A DNA stretch of 64,000 nucleotides, taken from Peribacillus asahii (GTDB lineage Bacteria; Bacillota; Bacilli; Bacillales; DSM-1321). The DNA is taken from positions 102,001-166,000 of the forward strand of contig NZ_QWVS01000013.1 in the NCBI RefSeq assembly GCF_003570725.1, read 5' to 3'. This document shows, one piece after another, positions 35,484-43,013 of the stretch. The notes beneath the pieces are model-generated. The model was given only the letters and a program-made list of their open reading frames with translations. It did no database searches and was not told the DNA's origin. Position 1 is the first letter of the stretch. The number at the start of each line of letters is the position of its first letter. The translations under genes were made by a program, and so were the position numbers.

Positions 35484-35883
35484 GTGAGGGGGGCTACCCT
35501 TTATAGTAACTCGCCATTCACTAATCGGATAAAATCTCCTATCCACAAATCTCCATTCTATGTTTTAACTTAAATTCTGCTATTAGTGGAGCTTTCTTTA
35601 TGACGATGACTTTCATAGATTCATCCAAGCTATAGACCTCAAAACCTGCTACATATTCAACCTTGCGCAACGTTCCCCTACTCCATAAGATTTGTAAGAG
35701 AGAAATTCTTCAAAAGCACTTCAAAAAGAAATCTCCAGGTAAGAAATGTAGTCAATCTACCAAAAAAGCACTGAATAATCCTTATATAGCAAGGATTATT
35801 CAGTGCTAGAAATTACATCACCCGTTTAAACATCTTTTCCATGTCATATGACGAGTTATCAGGTGTTTTTTAACCAAATCAAA
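35484..35883. other. Gap at the prophage border
   Basis: No intact gene. A minus-strand frame at about 35531-35690 looks weakly coding but lacks a start. A strong minus-strand terminator at 35766-35808 lies near the presumed attachment region. No tRNA gene is seen here. Confidence 0.4.
35766..35808 (-). terminator. Strong terminator at the prophage left edge
   Basis: AGCACTGAATAATCCTT (35768-35784) pairs perfectly with 35791-35807; on the minus strand GCTTTTTTGG follows. It would stop transcripts leaving the element. Confidence 0.85.
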
Positions 35884-35993
35884 CCTTTTCAAATATCGTT
35901 AACTTTATATTTTTCGATTATGCCTTTTCTTTTTGGATTATACCTTTTCAAATATACGTGGGCAAATGGTGGGCAACCATCATCAGTTGCCCC
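35884..35993. repeat. Arm-type repeats at the prophage end (putative att region)
   Basis: CCTTTTCAAATAT occurs at 35884-35896 and 35943-35955. GTGGGCAA occurs at 35958-35965 and 35969-35976, exactly one helical turn apart, and TTGCCCC at 35987-35993 is inverted. Tandem GTGGGCAA-type repeats are common beside att sites of tyrosine-integrase elements in Firmicutes. The core att sequence cannot be fixed without the other end. Confidence 0.5.
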
Positions 35994-36037
35994 CTCTTTC
36001 ATCATCTTCGAAAATAAAATACTGTTTATTCACTCCC

Positions 36038-36454
36038 TTAAATCGCTGCTCCTATATCCTTCAATATTTTCAAAAACAATGGAGATATCTGAATTAATAC
36101 ATATCCTAATCCTGAATTCATAATCATGGTCCATGCTCTATCGCCTTGACCAAACATAAAGAAGAAACAGGCTCCAACGATTACGACTGATGCAACTGGG
36201 AAAGACAAAGCAACCATGATATCAACTAACGGATCTAATGCATGCGCTATAACTTCGGTAAGGTTAGTACCTGCAGCTTTAGTGACTGCGCCAACGGGTA
36301 CCGCTTGAATAGTTTCAGCTGAAGTTTTAAGTGGCGATAAAATAAATGGTGTAACTATAGCTGTTGCAGCTTGGAGAGGTCTAAAATCTCTTTTCTTCCT
36401 ATTGTTATATTCACCGCTCATAAACGCTCTGATTGTCATAGTTTGTGTTTTCAT
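36038..36454 (-). CDS. Small membrane protein of the FtsK/replication-relaxation module
   Basis: 138 residues. A basic N-terminus is followed by two membrane helices at about 75-100 and 108-130 (VALSFPVASVVIVGACFFFMF, then VLIQISPLFLKIL). A hydrophobic stretch near 28-45 could be a signal sequence. The layout resembles VirB2/TrbC-like small subunits of transfer systems, but the match is only structural. AGGAGG precedes the ATG. It lies 12 bases behind the replication-relaxation gene and completes a three-gene operon. Confidence 0.6.
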   Translation of the reverse strand: MKTQTMTIRAFMSGEYNNRKKRDFRPLQAATAIVTPFILSPLKTSAETIQAVPVGAVTKAAGTNLTEVIAHALDPLVDIMVALSFPVASVVIVGACFFFMFGQGDRAWTMIMNSGLGYVLIQISPLFLKILKDIGAAI

Positions 36455-36466
36455 GATGAAACCCTC

Positions 36467-37036
36467 CTATTTAATATCATCCCAAAGAAAAACTCTACCT
36501 TTCAGACCTTCACATAAGGATTCTATTTTCTTTTTCCGATACGGAGTTGTTGTAACCCATATCAGTGCGAATTGTGGATTGAGTGCGGCCAATTGTCTGT
36601 ACTTTTTTATCTTTTGAATATTTTTGGACATGGATTGCTTATAATCAACTTCAATAAAATGGTGGAGTTTATTGGAGATAAATGCTGCATCTGCAATGAG
36701 GGACATGTCATTCAAGGCTACTTTGATTTCATTCTTCCAACTAGAAGGGCGTTCAAAGTGAATGTATAGATCATTTCGCATTAGATAGTGGTTAACTAAG
36801 GCTGTTTTCTTGCGGACTTTTTCTGACTGAATCATTTCGCGTCCAGCTGCATTTAGGTAATAAATTTTTTTCCTTTCCTCAGTAAAATGAGAAATGTATT
36901 CGTTCATATTACTAAGAACGCGTTGAGCATTTCTGTCTTGACCAAGATCATGCATCTTCTGTAATTGCTCTCTGGAAAGATAGTCACATTTCTTCAAGCT
37001 CAAAAGTATTTCTTCTAGCCTCTGCTGGTTCTTCAA
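36467..37036 (-). CDS. Replication-relaxation family protein
   Basis: 189 residues, soluble. An N-terminal winged-helix part (CDYLSREQLQKMHDLG near 18) is followed by a domain with ADAAFISNKLHHFIEVDYKQS near 113, matching the Replic_Relax family found on plasmids, ICEs and prophages, which acts in plasmid-type replication or relaxosome steps. It starts at TTG with GGAGG eight bases upstream. Its first 53 bases overlap the 3' end of the FtsK-type gene in another frame, a tight coupling. Confidence 0.78.
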   Translation of the reverse strand: MKNQQRLEEILLSLKKCDYLSREQLQKMHDLGQDRNAQRVLSNMNEYISHFTEERKKIYYLNAAGREMIQSEKVRKKTALVNHYLMRNDLYIHFERPSSWKNEIKVALNDMSLIADAAFISNKLHHFIEVDYKQSMSKNIQKIKKYRQLAALNPQFALIWVTTTPYRKKKIESLCEGLKGRVFLWDDIK

Positions 37037-38282
37037 TAGCTATATCCTCCTTCCTGGCTTTCATAACAATGTTAGGCTTAATGATTTTTTCTATTTGTTC
37101 ATTCGTTATAAACGGAGTTTGAACAATCTGCACACCATCTGGCGTTTTATATATCGCTCGACCTGGTATCGGTAAATCTTCTGCTCCTGATTCATCTAAG
37201 ACCACACGAGAAGCAATAGCATCCCTCAATTTATAAGTAATAACCGTATCGCAGTTCTGCTTGATTTGCTTGTTCATTACATCGGCCGTAGGATACTGTG
37301 AGCAATAGACAAGACGGTACCCTAACCCAGCTCCGATTCGCGCTATTTCCGAGAGTACTTCTTCGCATTGACGCGCTTTTTCTTTCTCTTCTTTCCCGGT
37401 GATGATTTGCGGCGAGATTTGCGCTGCTTCATCAACAATAATGAAATGTCTAGTATCAATCCCAGCTTCTTTAATGTCTTCGCATCCATTCTTATCAAAC
37501 CATTCTTTCGTTTGATTCATTTCGTTTTTGACGCTTTTTAAAGCTTTTAATGTACTATTCAAATCAGTAGCAACCGTTTCTACTTGTTTAAGATCCTTGA
37601 ATCGAGTAAAAGCAAGGCCGCCTTTTAAATCAATCAAAGTGAGTTTTGTGTTTTCTGGTTGCTGATGGATTAATGAAGTGATAAAAAGTTTAAGAAACAC
37701 CGTTTTCCCCTTCCTAGTGGCACCGGCCAGAGTAATATGACCACGTTCTGTATCGTGATAAGTGAATCCGTATCGAGTTTGACCTAGTGGTATTTGCCAC
37801 TCGTTACACTTGCTGAATAATTCTTCGTCAAAAAACAATTCAACAGGTAAAGGTTGATTAAGTACCTTAATATGCAACATTCCGTCATATTCGAGTTCTA
37901 CATCCTTTTGCATGTACTTTCCATTATTGAGGATATCTTTAACTCGTTTGATGATATTGGTCTTGAAATTCAATTTAAATAAATCAGAAAGTTCTATGGT
38001 AGATTTTTTATTGTTCAATCCGTCCCTCAAATGATTTAGCCTCTTTTCGAAATCATGAAAGGACAGTCCAAGAGGAATTCTGTATACATATTCCATCCCC
38101 CAATCGTGTCGTTTTTTTCGATATAGATGAATGGTTTTGATATCGTTCCCTTCTTTAATGGTCAATCCGCAATTCAAACAAATCTTTTGAATCTTATCTA
38201 CATCGGAGAGACCGTTCTTTTTCAAATAAGAATATCCTACTAAGCCAGCCATCAATGAAGTTGTTGCAATTTCGAACAGCAT
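36984..38282 (-). CDS. FtsK/SpoIIIE-domain DNA translocase
   Basis: 432 residues. A hydrophobic N-terminal segment (EIATTSLMAGLVGYSYL) may anchor it. The motor domain has Walker A GATRKGKTVFLK near 205, LTLIDLKGG near 233, Walker B HFIIVDEAAQISP near 289 and VYCSQYPTADV near 333. It pumps DNA or couples DNA to a channel. Similar genes lie beside lysis genes in Bacillus prophages and in ICEs, where the role is unclear. ATG at 38282 with GGTGG upstream is used; an upstream ATG at 38324 lacks a site. First gene of a three-gene minus-strand operon. Confidence 0.87.
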   Translation of the reverse strand: MLFEIATTSLMAGLVGYSYLKKNGLSDVDKIQKICLNCGLTIKEGNDIKTIHLYRKKRHDWGMEYVYRIPLGLSFHDFEKRLNHLRDGLNNKKSTIELSDLFKLNFKTNIIKRVKDILNNGKYMQKDVELEYDGMLHIKVLNQPLPVELFFDEELFSKCNEWQIPLGQTRYGFTYHDTERGHITLAGATRKGKTVFLKLFITSLIHQQPENTKLTLIDLKGGLAFTRFKDLKQVETVATDLNSTLKALKSVKNEMNQTKEWFDKNGCEDIKEAGIDTRHFIIVDEAAQISPQIITGKEEKEKARQCEEVLSEIARIGAGLGYRLVYCSQYPTADVMNKQIKQNCDTVITYKLRDAIASRVVLDESGAEDLPIPGRAIYKTPDGVQIVQTPFITNEQIEKIIKPNIVMKARKEDIAIEEPAEARRNTFELEEM

Positions 38283-38344
38283 CACACCACCGCCTTTTAA
38301 GTATTTATTTATAAATAGTTGCATGGAAAACGAATGCTGAAATA

Positions 38345-38395
38345 AGTGCCGGAACCTTTACAAGGGTTGAACCCGTAAGGTTCACCTACATATTC
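38345..38395. repeat. Imperfect hairpin in the leader of the FtsK-type operon
   Basis: GAACCTTTAC is mirrored by GTAAGGTTC about ten bases on, with one bulged base and an inner GGGTT/AACCC stem. No T-run follows. It could be a transfer or replication origin structure or an RNA switch; there is no proof. Confidence 0.35.
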
Positions 38396-38493
38396 ATACA
38401 GCGAATCGTTAAACGAACATAGAAAACGCATGTTGCTGCGAACTTGTTTCCGTATGTTTTTGTGAATTTGTAAATGTATATTGAGGGCGTGAT

Positions 38494-38524
38494 TTGTCCT
38501 ATAACTAAAAAGTTTAAAGGACAA
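38494..38524. promoter_or_regulatory. Operator dyad between the FtsK-type operon and the XRE gene
   Basis: TTGTCCT (38494-38500) and AGGACAA (38518-38524) form a perfect dyad with partly symmetric interior. It lies between divergent transcripts, about 40 bases from the XRE start, so it is the likely site of that repressor. Confidence 0.6.
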
Positions 38525-38565
38525 GCAAAATTTTTATCGAATATAAAAATAATGAGGTGATCAGA

Positions 38566-38790
38566 ATGGAGACAAAATTAAAAAAGATACTTGATGAACG
38601 AGGATTGAAGCAGGGGTTTATCGCTGAAAAAGCAGGATTATCACGTGGCGCTTTCAGCTTAATTGTAAGAGGGAAATCAGTTCCGACGTTACCAGCAGCA
38701 CTTCGGATTGCTCGAGTATTGGATATAAGTGTTGAAGAATTATGGGGAGATTTAATTGCGGGAAGTAAAGCCCCTACTCAAAACAAGTAA
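38566..38790 (+). CDS. XRE-family helix-turn-helix regulator
   Basis: 74 residues forming a single HTH_3/Cro-type DNA-binding domain: GLKQGFIAEKAGLSRGAFSLIV at about 13-34 is the helix-turn-helix, and LDISVEELW near 52 the closing helix. ATG at 38566 has GAGGTG six bases upstream; a GTG at 38557 overlaps that site. Divergent from the FtsK-type operon and probably its repressor through the dyad at 38494. A hairpin follows directly. Confidence 0.88.
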   Translation: METKLKKILDERGLKQGFIAEKAGLSRGAFSLIVRGKSVPTLPAALRIARVLDISVEELWGDLIAGSKAPTQNK

Positions 38791-38800
38791 GGGCTTTACT
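38766..38800. terminator. Hairpin behind the XRE gene, also behind an endolysin remnant
   Basis: GTAAAGCCCcTACT pairs with AGTAaGGGCTTTAC. It overlaps the XRE 3' end and lies directly downstream of the minus-strand LysM remnant at 38801. The T-run is weak on both sides. Confidence 0.6.
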
Positions 38801-38854
38801 TCACACGTAACTTTTAGTCAATCTGAATATATAATCATCAAGCTTGTTGCATTT
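38801..38854 (-). pseudogene. Remnant of an endolysin LysM 3' end
   Basis: Read on the minus strand this gives NKLDD followed by an eroded strand and a TGA. The DNA AACAAGCTTGATGAT is identical to the 3' part of the amidase gene at 43014, and the end (GTTACG, GTGAAGTAAA) matches as well, with a 3-base gap between. A terminator hairpin follows in the same relative place. It is the last trace of a second endolysin gene. Confidence 0.65.
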
Positions 38855-39075
38855 AGAAGAAGAATCCTAGGCTTTACTCTAGTAAGATTGTGAAAGTTTG
38901 TACTTAAATTAAGTTTAAGAAGAGAAATGACTCCTTTATGTCCCCTTTTGACACATATCGCGGCATAAAGAAGTGCAGATTTTGGAGACAGAAATTAAAT
39001 TTGAATCTCGTGGGAATAAGAAAAAATTATTGAAGTAATTAAAAATTATATATTAATTAGATTGGGGATTAAGAA

Positions 39076-39576
39076 GTGGCATACAAAAGACATTCAGAAT
39101 TGACTGAAGAAGAAAGAAAAGAATATAGAGAACGAGTGAGAAGAGATAAAGAAAAACGTAAACAACAAGAAAAAAAAGTGAGAAGAAAACAATTAATTCT
39201 ATTGGCGAATATTTCAATAATAATGATTATTATACTTTCCTTTATAGGGTACAAAACAGTAACTCATTTTACCAAAAAAGAAGAAACTGTTTCCGCCGAT
39301 TCAAAACCATCGCTGAATTTAGGTGTTACTGATGCTGATACAATCCTTGTTCAAAGTGAAGATGATGCTTGGTTTTACGGTCTTTCAGTTGATAATGGTA
39401 ATGAAGAAGGAATCCAACATGCAAGAGAAAATGGCATAGTATTGGAAAAAGGTACAAAGGTCGAATATGGAACAACAGAAGACCACCGTATAGATTATGT
39501 TAAAGTTTTAGACGGTCCATATGTAGGGACAAATGGATACGTTCATTTTCTGGATATCAGTGAAATAGAAAAGTAG
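39076..39576 (+). CDS. Membrane-anchored protein of unknown function
   Basis: 166 residues. A strongly charged N-terminus (KRHSELTEEERKEYRERV, residues 4-21) and a basic stretch lead into one membrane helix at about 39-60. The rest (from about 70) faces outside and looks like small beta-rich domain, with VTDADTILVQSEDDAWFYGL and VKVLDGPYVGTNGYVHFLD, reminiscent of an SH3-like fold. It starts at GTG with GGGGA upstream. It lies between the XRE gene and the nuclease in the cargo zone of the prophage. No family is recognised. Confidence 0.6.
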   Translation: MAYKRHSELTEEERKEYRERVRRDKEKRKQQEKKVRRKQLILLANISIIMIIILSFIGYKTVTHFTKKEETVSADSKPSLNLGVTDADTILVQSEDDAWFYGLSVDNGNEEGIQHARENGIVLEKGTKVEYGTTEDHRIDYVKVLDGPYVGTNGYVHFLDISEIEK

Positions 39577-39806
39577 ATTTAGAAATTGATAATTCATTTA
39601 AATAACTTGGAAATCTCGAGGAAAGTTTAGGTCTAAATTAATTCACAGTTCGAAGAGAATATTCTCATTTAACTACCATCTAAGAACTTAGTTTTCTTAC
39701 ATATTTTTTGTGGTGAAGCAGAGCTTCATGGATAGCTAACTATTAGCTTTAGTTAAAAAAAATTGTTGATGGTACCTCTTATAGACAAGGTAAAAAAGCC
39801 CCTACT

Positions 39807-39962
39807 CAACCGAGGAGGCCACTGAAAAAGTGGTTTCTTTGAACGATGAACAGAGATCTCCATCAATATACAGTAAATAAAAGAAGGCAGTTATCTACAT
39901 ATAGTAGGTAATTGCTTTCTTGTTTTTCAAAAATAGACTTTTTCAGTGCCCTTTCAACCGAG
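39807..39962. repeat. 8-bp target duplication flanking the MITE
   Basis: CAACCGAG at 39807-39814 and again at 39955-39962 flank the insertion, as expected for a transposition target duplication. The duplicated bases contain the terminator loop. Confidence 0.7.
39815..39954. mobile_element. Miniature inverted-repeat element (IS1182-like ends)
   Basis: 140 bp with inverted ends: left GGCCACTGAAAAAGT (from 39817), right GGGCACTGAAAAAGT when read from the other strand (to 39951). No transposase or open frame fits inside. CACTGAAAAAGT ends resemble those of IS1182-family elements of Bacillaceae, which would supply transposase in trans; that assignment is from memory of the family. Insertion is in a hairpin loop with an 8-bp duplication. 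Confidence 0.72.
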
Positions 39963-40005
39963 TAAGGGCTTTTTTACCTTTCAATTACTATTCAACAACT
40001 ATTTT

Positions 40006-40647
40006 TTATCTTTCGCAAGCATATCCGTCTTTATCACGATCCATTTTTGCTTGATAGGCTGGATGTGATTTAGATACGCCATTTGGATAGACTTTACGTA
40101 ATTCTGTGCAGTTTTTAAAGCTTGTTTTATTAGATGTATTGTTGTTTGTAGTGGATGATGAAGGTTTGTGTTTGCTCCAATACCCTATTTTTTTCTTTTG
40201 AGCTTCTTTTTGTAATTGAATTAGTTCTTTTTCGTAAGAGTATGTGCCGTAATCATAGAACTTTTTCACATAACCTTTTTTGATTAGTTCTTTTTGAAGT
40301 AATTTACCATCAACCCATACCCATGCGAGTGTTCGACCATATTTATCTTTTTTAGTGCCATCGTATTGTAATTCGATTTTTTTGGCTTTCGTCAACTTAT
40401 CGCAAGTGTATTTTGCTGCTGTTTTTCCGTAAGATTCTACTTTATTTGTGCTTTCCGGTGTGTCGATATACAAGAAACGAGTTTTACCTACTTTAGTAAA
40501 TTGAGCCGTATCCCCATCTGTACATTTCTTTAATGAAACAGTAAATTTCTTCCCAGCTTTCGCTTCTGCACTTTCTACAACTAAAAGACTAAAAAAGCTT
40601 AAAACTGCAATCATTACTATACTAACCATTTTCTTCGATTGCTTCAT
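40006..40647 (-). CDS. Secreted thermonuclease-like protein with Excalibur domain
   Basis: 213 residues. A signal peptide (MKQSKKMVSIVMIAVLSF, cleavage near residue 30) precedes a staphylococcal-nuclease domain: KCTDGDTAQF near 41, FLYIDTPES near 58, YGRTLAWVWVDGK near 101. A Ser/Thr/Asn linker and the Ca-binding Excalibur motif (DRDKDGYACE) close the protein. It would degrade DNA or RNA outside the cell. AAGGAG lies upstream of ATG 40647; a longer frame to 40734 is not supported. It is a cargo gene of the prophage. Confidence 0.9.
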   Translation of the reverse strand: MKQSKKMVSIVMIAVLSFFSLLVVESAEAKAGKKFTVSLKKCTDGDTAQFTKVGKTRFLYIDTPESTNKVESYGKTAAKYTCDKLTKAKKIELQYDGTKKDKYGRTLAWVWVDGKLLQKELIKKGYVKKFYDYGTYSYEKELIQLQKEAQKKKIGYWSKHKPSSSTTNNNTSNKTSFKNCTELRKVYPNGVSKSHPAYQAKMDRDKDGYACER

Positions 40648-40773
40648 GCTACCATTTCTCCTTCGATTTATACTATTTTCAACAGTATAAGAGTAGCATA
40701 CTTCCATAGATATAAATATGTAAAAATTCAACAAAGTCTAGACAAAAATCCCCCTCTCAATCAAAAATGGCCC

Positions 40774-40959
40774 TTACTTCTTATAATAGTACGGGTGTCT
40801 TTTCGCTATCTCCTCATACGTCCCCGTATCTTCAATTTCGAACCCCATCGAATTGCAAAAATCGTGTGTTAACGTGTAGATTTCATCCATGTTAACTACA
40901 TCGTCTGGTTCCAGTCTCAGGCGACAATCCCAACAATGGATTTCAAGTAGTTTCTTCAT
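40774..40959 (-). CDS. Small protein with CxxC pair, unknown
   Basis: 61 residues, soluble: MKKLLEIHCWDCRLRLEP holds a CxxC, and the C-terminus is rich in Tyr, Lys and His (AKRHPYYYKK). GAGAGGTG sits six bases before ATG 40959. A single knuckle suggests metal binding only as a dimer. No family is recognised. It lies between the nuclease and the SIR2 gene in the prophage cargo zone. Confidence 0.6.
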   Translation of the reverse strand: MKKLLEIHCWDCRLRLEPDDVVNMDEIYTLTHDFCNSMGFEIEDTGTYEEIAKRHPYYYKK

Positions 40960-41030
40960 ATGTATCACCTCTCCTTTTCTGAATAATTCAGCGTTGGAGA
41001 GAGCAAATCCTTTGAGTTCATGGATTTGAC

Positions 41031-41071
41031 ATAAAAAAATAAGCCCACCTATTCAGGTGAGCTTTCAGGAT
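41031..41071 (-). terminator. Terminator downstream of the SIR2 gene
   Basis: AAGCcCACCT pairs with AGGTGaGCTT; on the minus strand TTATTTTTTTAT follows. Confidence 0.75.
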
Positions 41072-41183
41072 TGCTGATCCAAATAAAATTGTTAAATAAG
41101 CCAATCGCCATGAATTTTTCTTTTTAACCATTGACTACCTAACATAACACTTATATAATGAGCATATAATATTAAAGCATCAG

Positions 41184-41240
41184 ATAACTCTATGGAATTC
41201 ATATTAATTGAAATATGAACACTCCATAGGGTTATTTTTA
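41184..41240. terminator. Hairpin at the SIR2 stop codon
   Basis: ATAACtCTATGGA (41184-41196) pairs with TCCATAGgGTTAT (41223-41235), inner TTCATATT/AATATGAA. A T-run follows on the plus strand. Confidence 0.6.
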
Positions 41241-42830
41241 TGCTTTGAATTTATATAAGTCATATATTGCGACTAATCTTCGATAATCACTTTGCCTATT
41301 ACTATTAAAATCTGAATATCCTTGAAATTCCTTTTGCAGAATAAGTCTAAGTTCTTCAATTGGTAAATTTTCGAAGTTTTTAATTATCCACAAATACGTT
41401 CTCCGGTAATTAATCTCCAAAGGCGGCATATCTTTTATGTCATTACTTACCTGAACATTCTGTAAAGACTTTATAATACTATTGTTTAAATAATGTTTTT
41501 TAGTATTATGAGAATTAAGATAATGATTTACATTAGGACAGGCGTTAATTTCTTTCGCACTTAAATCCTTTGAATACTTATATATCGGTAATTTACGGTT
41601 AATCTTAAAGTATGCCAACTCATATGTTTCTTCAATTAACCTCTTACTGTTCAAATTCTTATTATCAAATAGCACGTCTTCTAACACATCTTCGATAGGA
41701 CGGAGATTGTACCCATAAGCATTGTTTATGTCTTTAACATTACCTACGGCTATAGCAAACTTCTGATGAGTTTCTGATAATTTACTTACGTCATCCATGA
41801 ATATAGTCATAACATCATCTGTCTTTTGATTAGATTCAACTGACTGTATTACTATATCTTTAACTATGCGCTTTACTTGCTTTACAGTGTTAATGTTCAT
41901 AGATGGAGTTAAATTTGACAGCTTTGTGTAAACCTCTCCGTAATTATCTGTACTAATCACAGAGATAGGAAATACTGTTTCCTCACCATTATAAGCCTTT
42001 GCTTTAAATAAAAATTGTTTTTCAACTAATTCTTGATTTCCACTATCAAATTCTATTAAATAAAAGTGATTTTTTAGACTTTCTATTTGTGAATGTGATA
42101 GGCAGCGAACTAAATCAGTCAATATTTGCTGCATATTAGGATCATTTATTGAATATCCAATAAACACCACTGGATTTTCAGATATCAAAGTTAATAACTT
42201 GGCACTAAATAATTTAGCATTTTCCTTGAAATTATCATAATCACTTTTGGTAATTATTATATTATCCGGTTCAGTTATACACCCGTGAATTTTATATAGT
42301 TCCCCTAATTCCAATGAGTTCGGATTAAAAAGTTGCGGCTGCCCAATAAATGTACTTTCTTTAGTCAAAGAAAATAACAACTCTATTAAAGTATCATAAT
42401 TAGTTGTAATTACAGACATAACTTTATTTTTTAAACTTTTAAAAATTTCAATTTCAGCTTCTTTTTCCTTCAAAATACTTAGCTGCCCGACAATTGTAGC
42501 AATACACATTCTAAATGGGTTAACTTCTTGCTCAACCCATTCAGAGTACTCTGTTACTAAATCACTTTCATAAAAATAATTATTGAATTCCTCTTCAAGT
42601 TCTTCTGCAATAATGGAATTTACTTCTCCATCACCAAGTTTTCTATTTTCTGCCTTGTTTTTAATTCTGGACTTTAGCGCTACATAATCTATTTTCTGTT
42701 TACCAATAAATTCATATATTTTTATCAGCAATTGCTCCCAATCAGGAGAATTTAAATATCTTCTGCTAAATCCAGAGCCTATAAATAAAACAGGCAATTT
42801 ACTTCCTTTTATTAACTGTTCAAAAGACAT
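41238..42830 (-). CDS. SIR2-domain protein, candidate anti-phage NADase
   Basis: 530 residues. The N-terminal half is a SIR2 (PF13289-type) Rossmann domain: IGSGFS at 17-22, TTNYDTLIE at 142-150 (Asn144 and Asp146), HG at 182-183 (catalytic His) and GYSINDPN at 225-232. All residues needed for NAD cleavage are there. The C-terminal 250 residues are helical without a known motif and may sense phage. Stand-alone SIR2 proteins in Bacillus prophages (DSR class) and Thoeris ThsA deplete NAD in infected cells. It has its own promoter and terminators, apart from the lysis genes. ATG 42830 has AAGGTG eight bases upstream. Defence is inference from family and position. Confidence 0.85.
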   Translation of the reverse strand: MSFEQLIKGSKLPVLFIGSGFSRRYLNSPDWEQLLIKIYEFIGKQKIDYVALKSRIKNKAENRKLGDGEVNSIIAEELEEEFNNYFYESDLVTEYSEWVEQEVNPFRMCIATIVGQLSILKEKEAEIEIFKSLKNKVMSVITTNYDTLIELLFSLTKESTFIGQPQLFNPNSLELGELYKIHGCITEPDNIIITKSDYDNFKENAKLFSAKLLTLISENPVVFIGYSINDPNMQQILTDLVRCLSHSQIESLKNHFYLIEFDSGNQELVEKQFLFKAKAYNGEETVFPISVISTDNYGEVYTKLSNLTPSMNINTVKQVKRIVKDIVIQSVESNQKTDDVMTIFMDDVSKLSETHQKFAIAVGNVKDINNAYGYNLRPIEDVLEDVLFDNKNLNSKRLIEETYELAYFKINRKLPIYKYSKDLSAKEINACPNVNHYLNSHNTKKHYLNNSIIKSLQNVQVSNDIKDMPPLEINYRRTYLWIIKNFENLPIEELRLILQKEFQGYSDFNSNRQSDYRRLVAIYDLYKFKA

Positions 42831-42861
42831 TTTACCCACACCTTTTTCACTATTTTTTCTA

Positions 42862-42889
42862 ATTATACCTTATGTCCAGTTTGTTTGAA
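42862..42889 (-). promoter_or_regulatory. Promoter of the SIR2 gene
   Basis: On the minus strand TTCAAA (42884-42889), 16 bases, TATAAT (42862-42867). The gene can thus be expressed in the lysogen independently of late phage transcription. Confidence 0.6.
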
Positions 42890-42971
42890 CGTAAATCATT
42901 CTAATTAACAGAATTAGTTGTTTTCTTCAAAATTAACATCGAATATATCTGTAAACTTAATACGTTTAAAC

Positions 42972-43008
42972 AAAAAAATCCCCCTCTTAAGTTAAGAGAA
43001 GGATTTTT
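42972..43008 (-). terminator. Terminator of the phage late operon
   Basis: AAATCCcCCTCTT pairs with AAGAGaAGGATTT just past the amidase stop; on the minus strand TTTTTTTG follows. Confidence 0.82.
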
Positions 43009-43013
43009 AACAT

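Larger units (their letters stand above)
39791..39976. terminator. Intrinsic terminator split by an insertion
   Basis: TAAAAAAGCCCcTACTC on the left and GAGTAaGGGCTTTTTTA on the right would form a perfect bidirectional terminator if joined by the loop AACC. The 140-bp element sits exactly in this loop. It lies downstream of the nuclease gene on minus. Confidence 0.75.
39577..40005. other. Gap holding the interrupted terminator and MITE
   Basis: The left 210 bases (39577-39790) show nothing recognisable. The right part is the terminator split by the miniature element, described separately. Confidence 0.5.

Noticed and set aside
35531..35690. Minus-strand coding-like stretch (KVEYVAGFEVYSLDES)
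   Set aside because: About 50 codons with plausible composition, but no start, no familiar domain, and stops close on both sides; perhaps a remnant, but not claimed.
38309..38524. Minus-strand frame upstream of the FtsK-type gene
   Set aside because: It runs through the leader hairpin and operator and overlaps the FtsK-type start; no homology or ribosome site.
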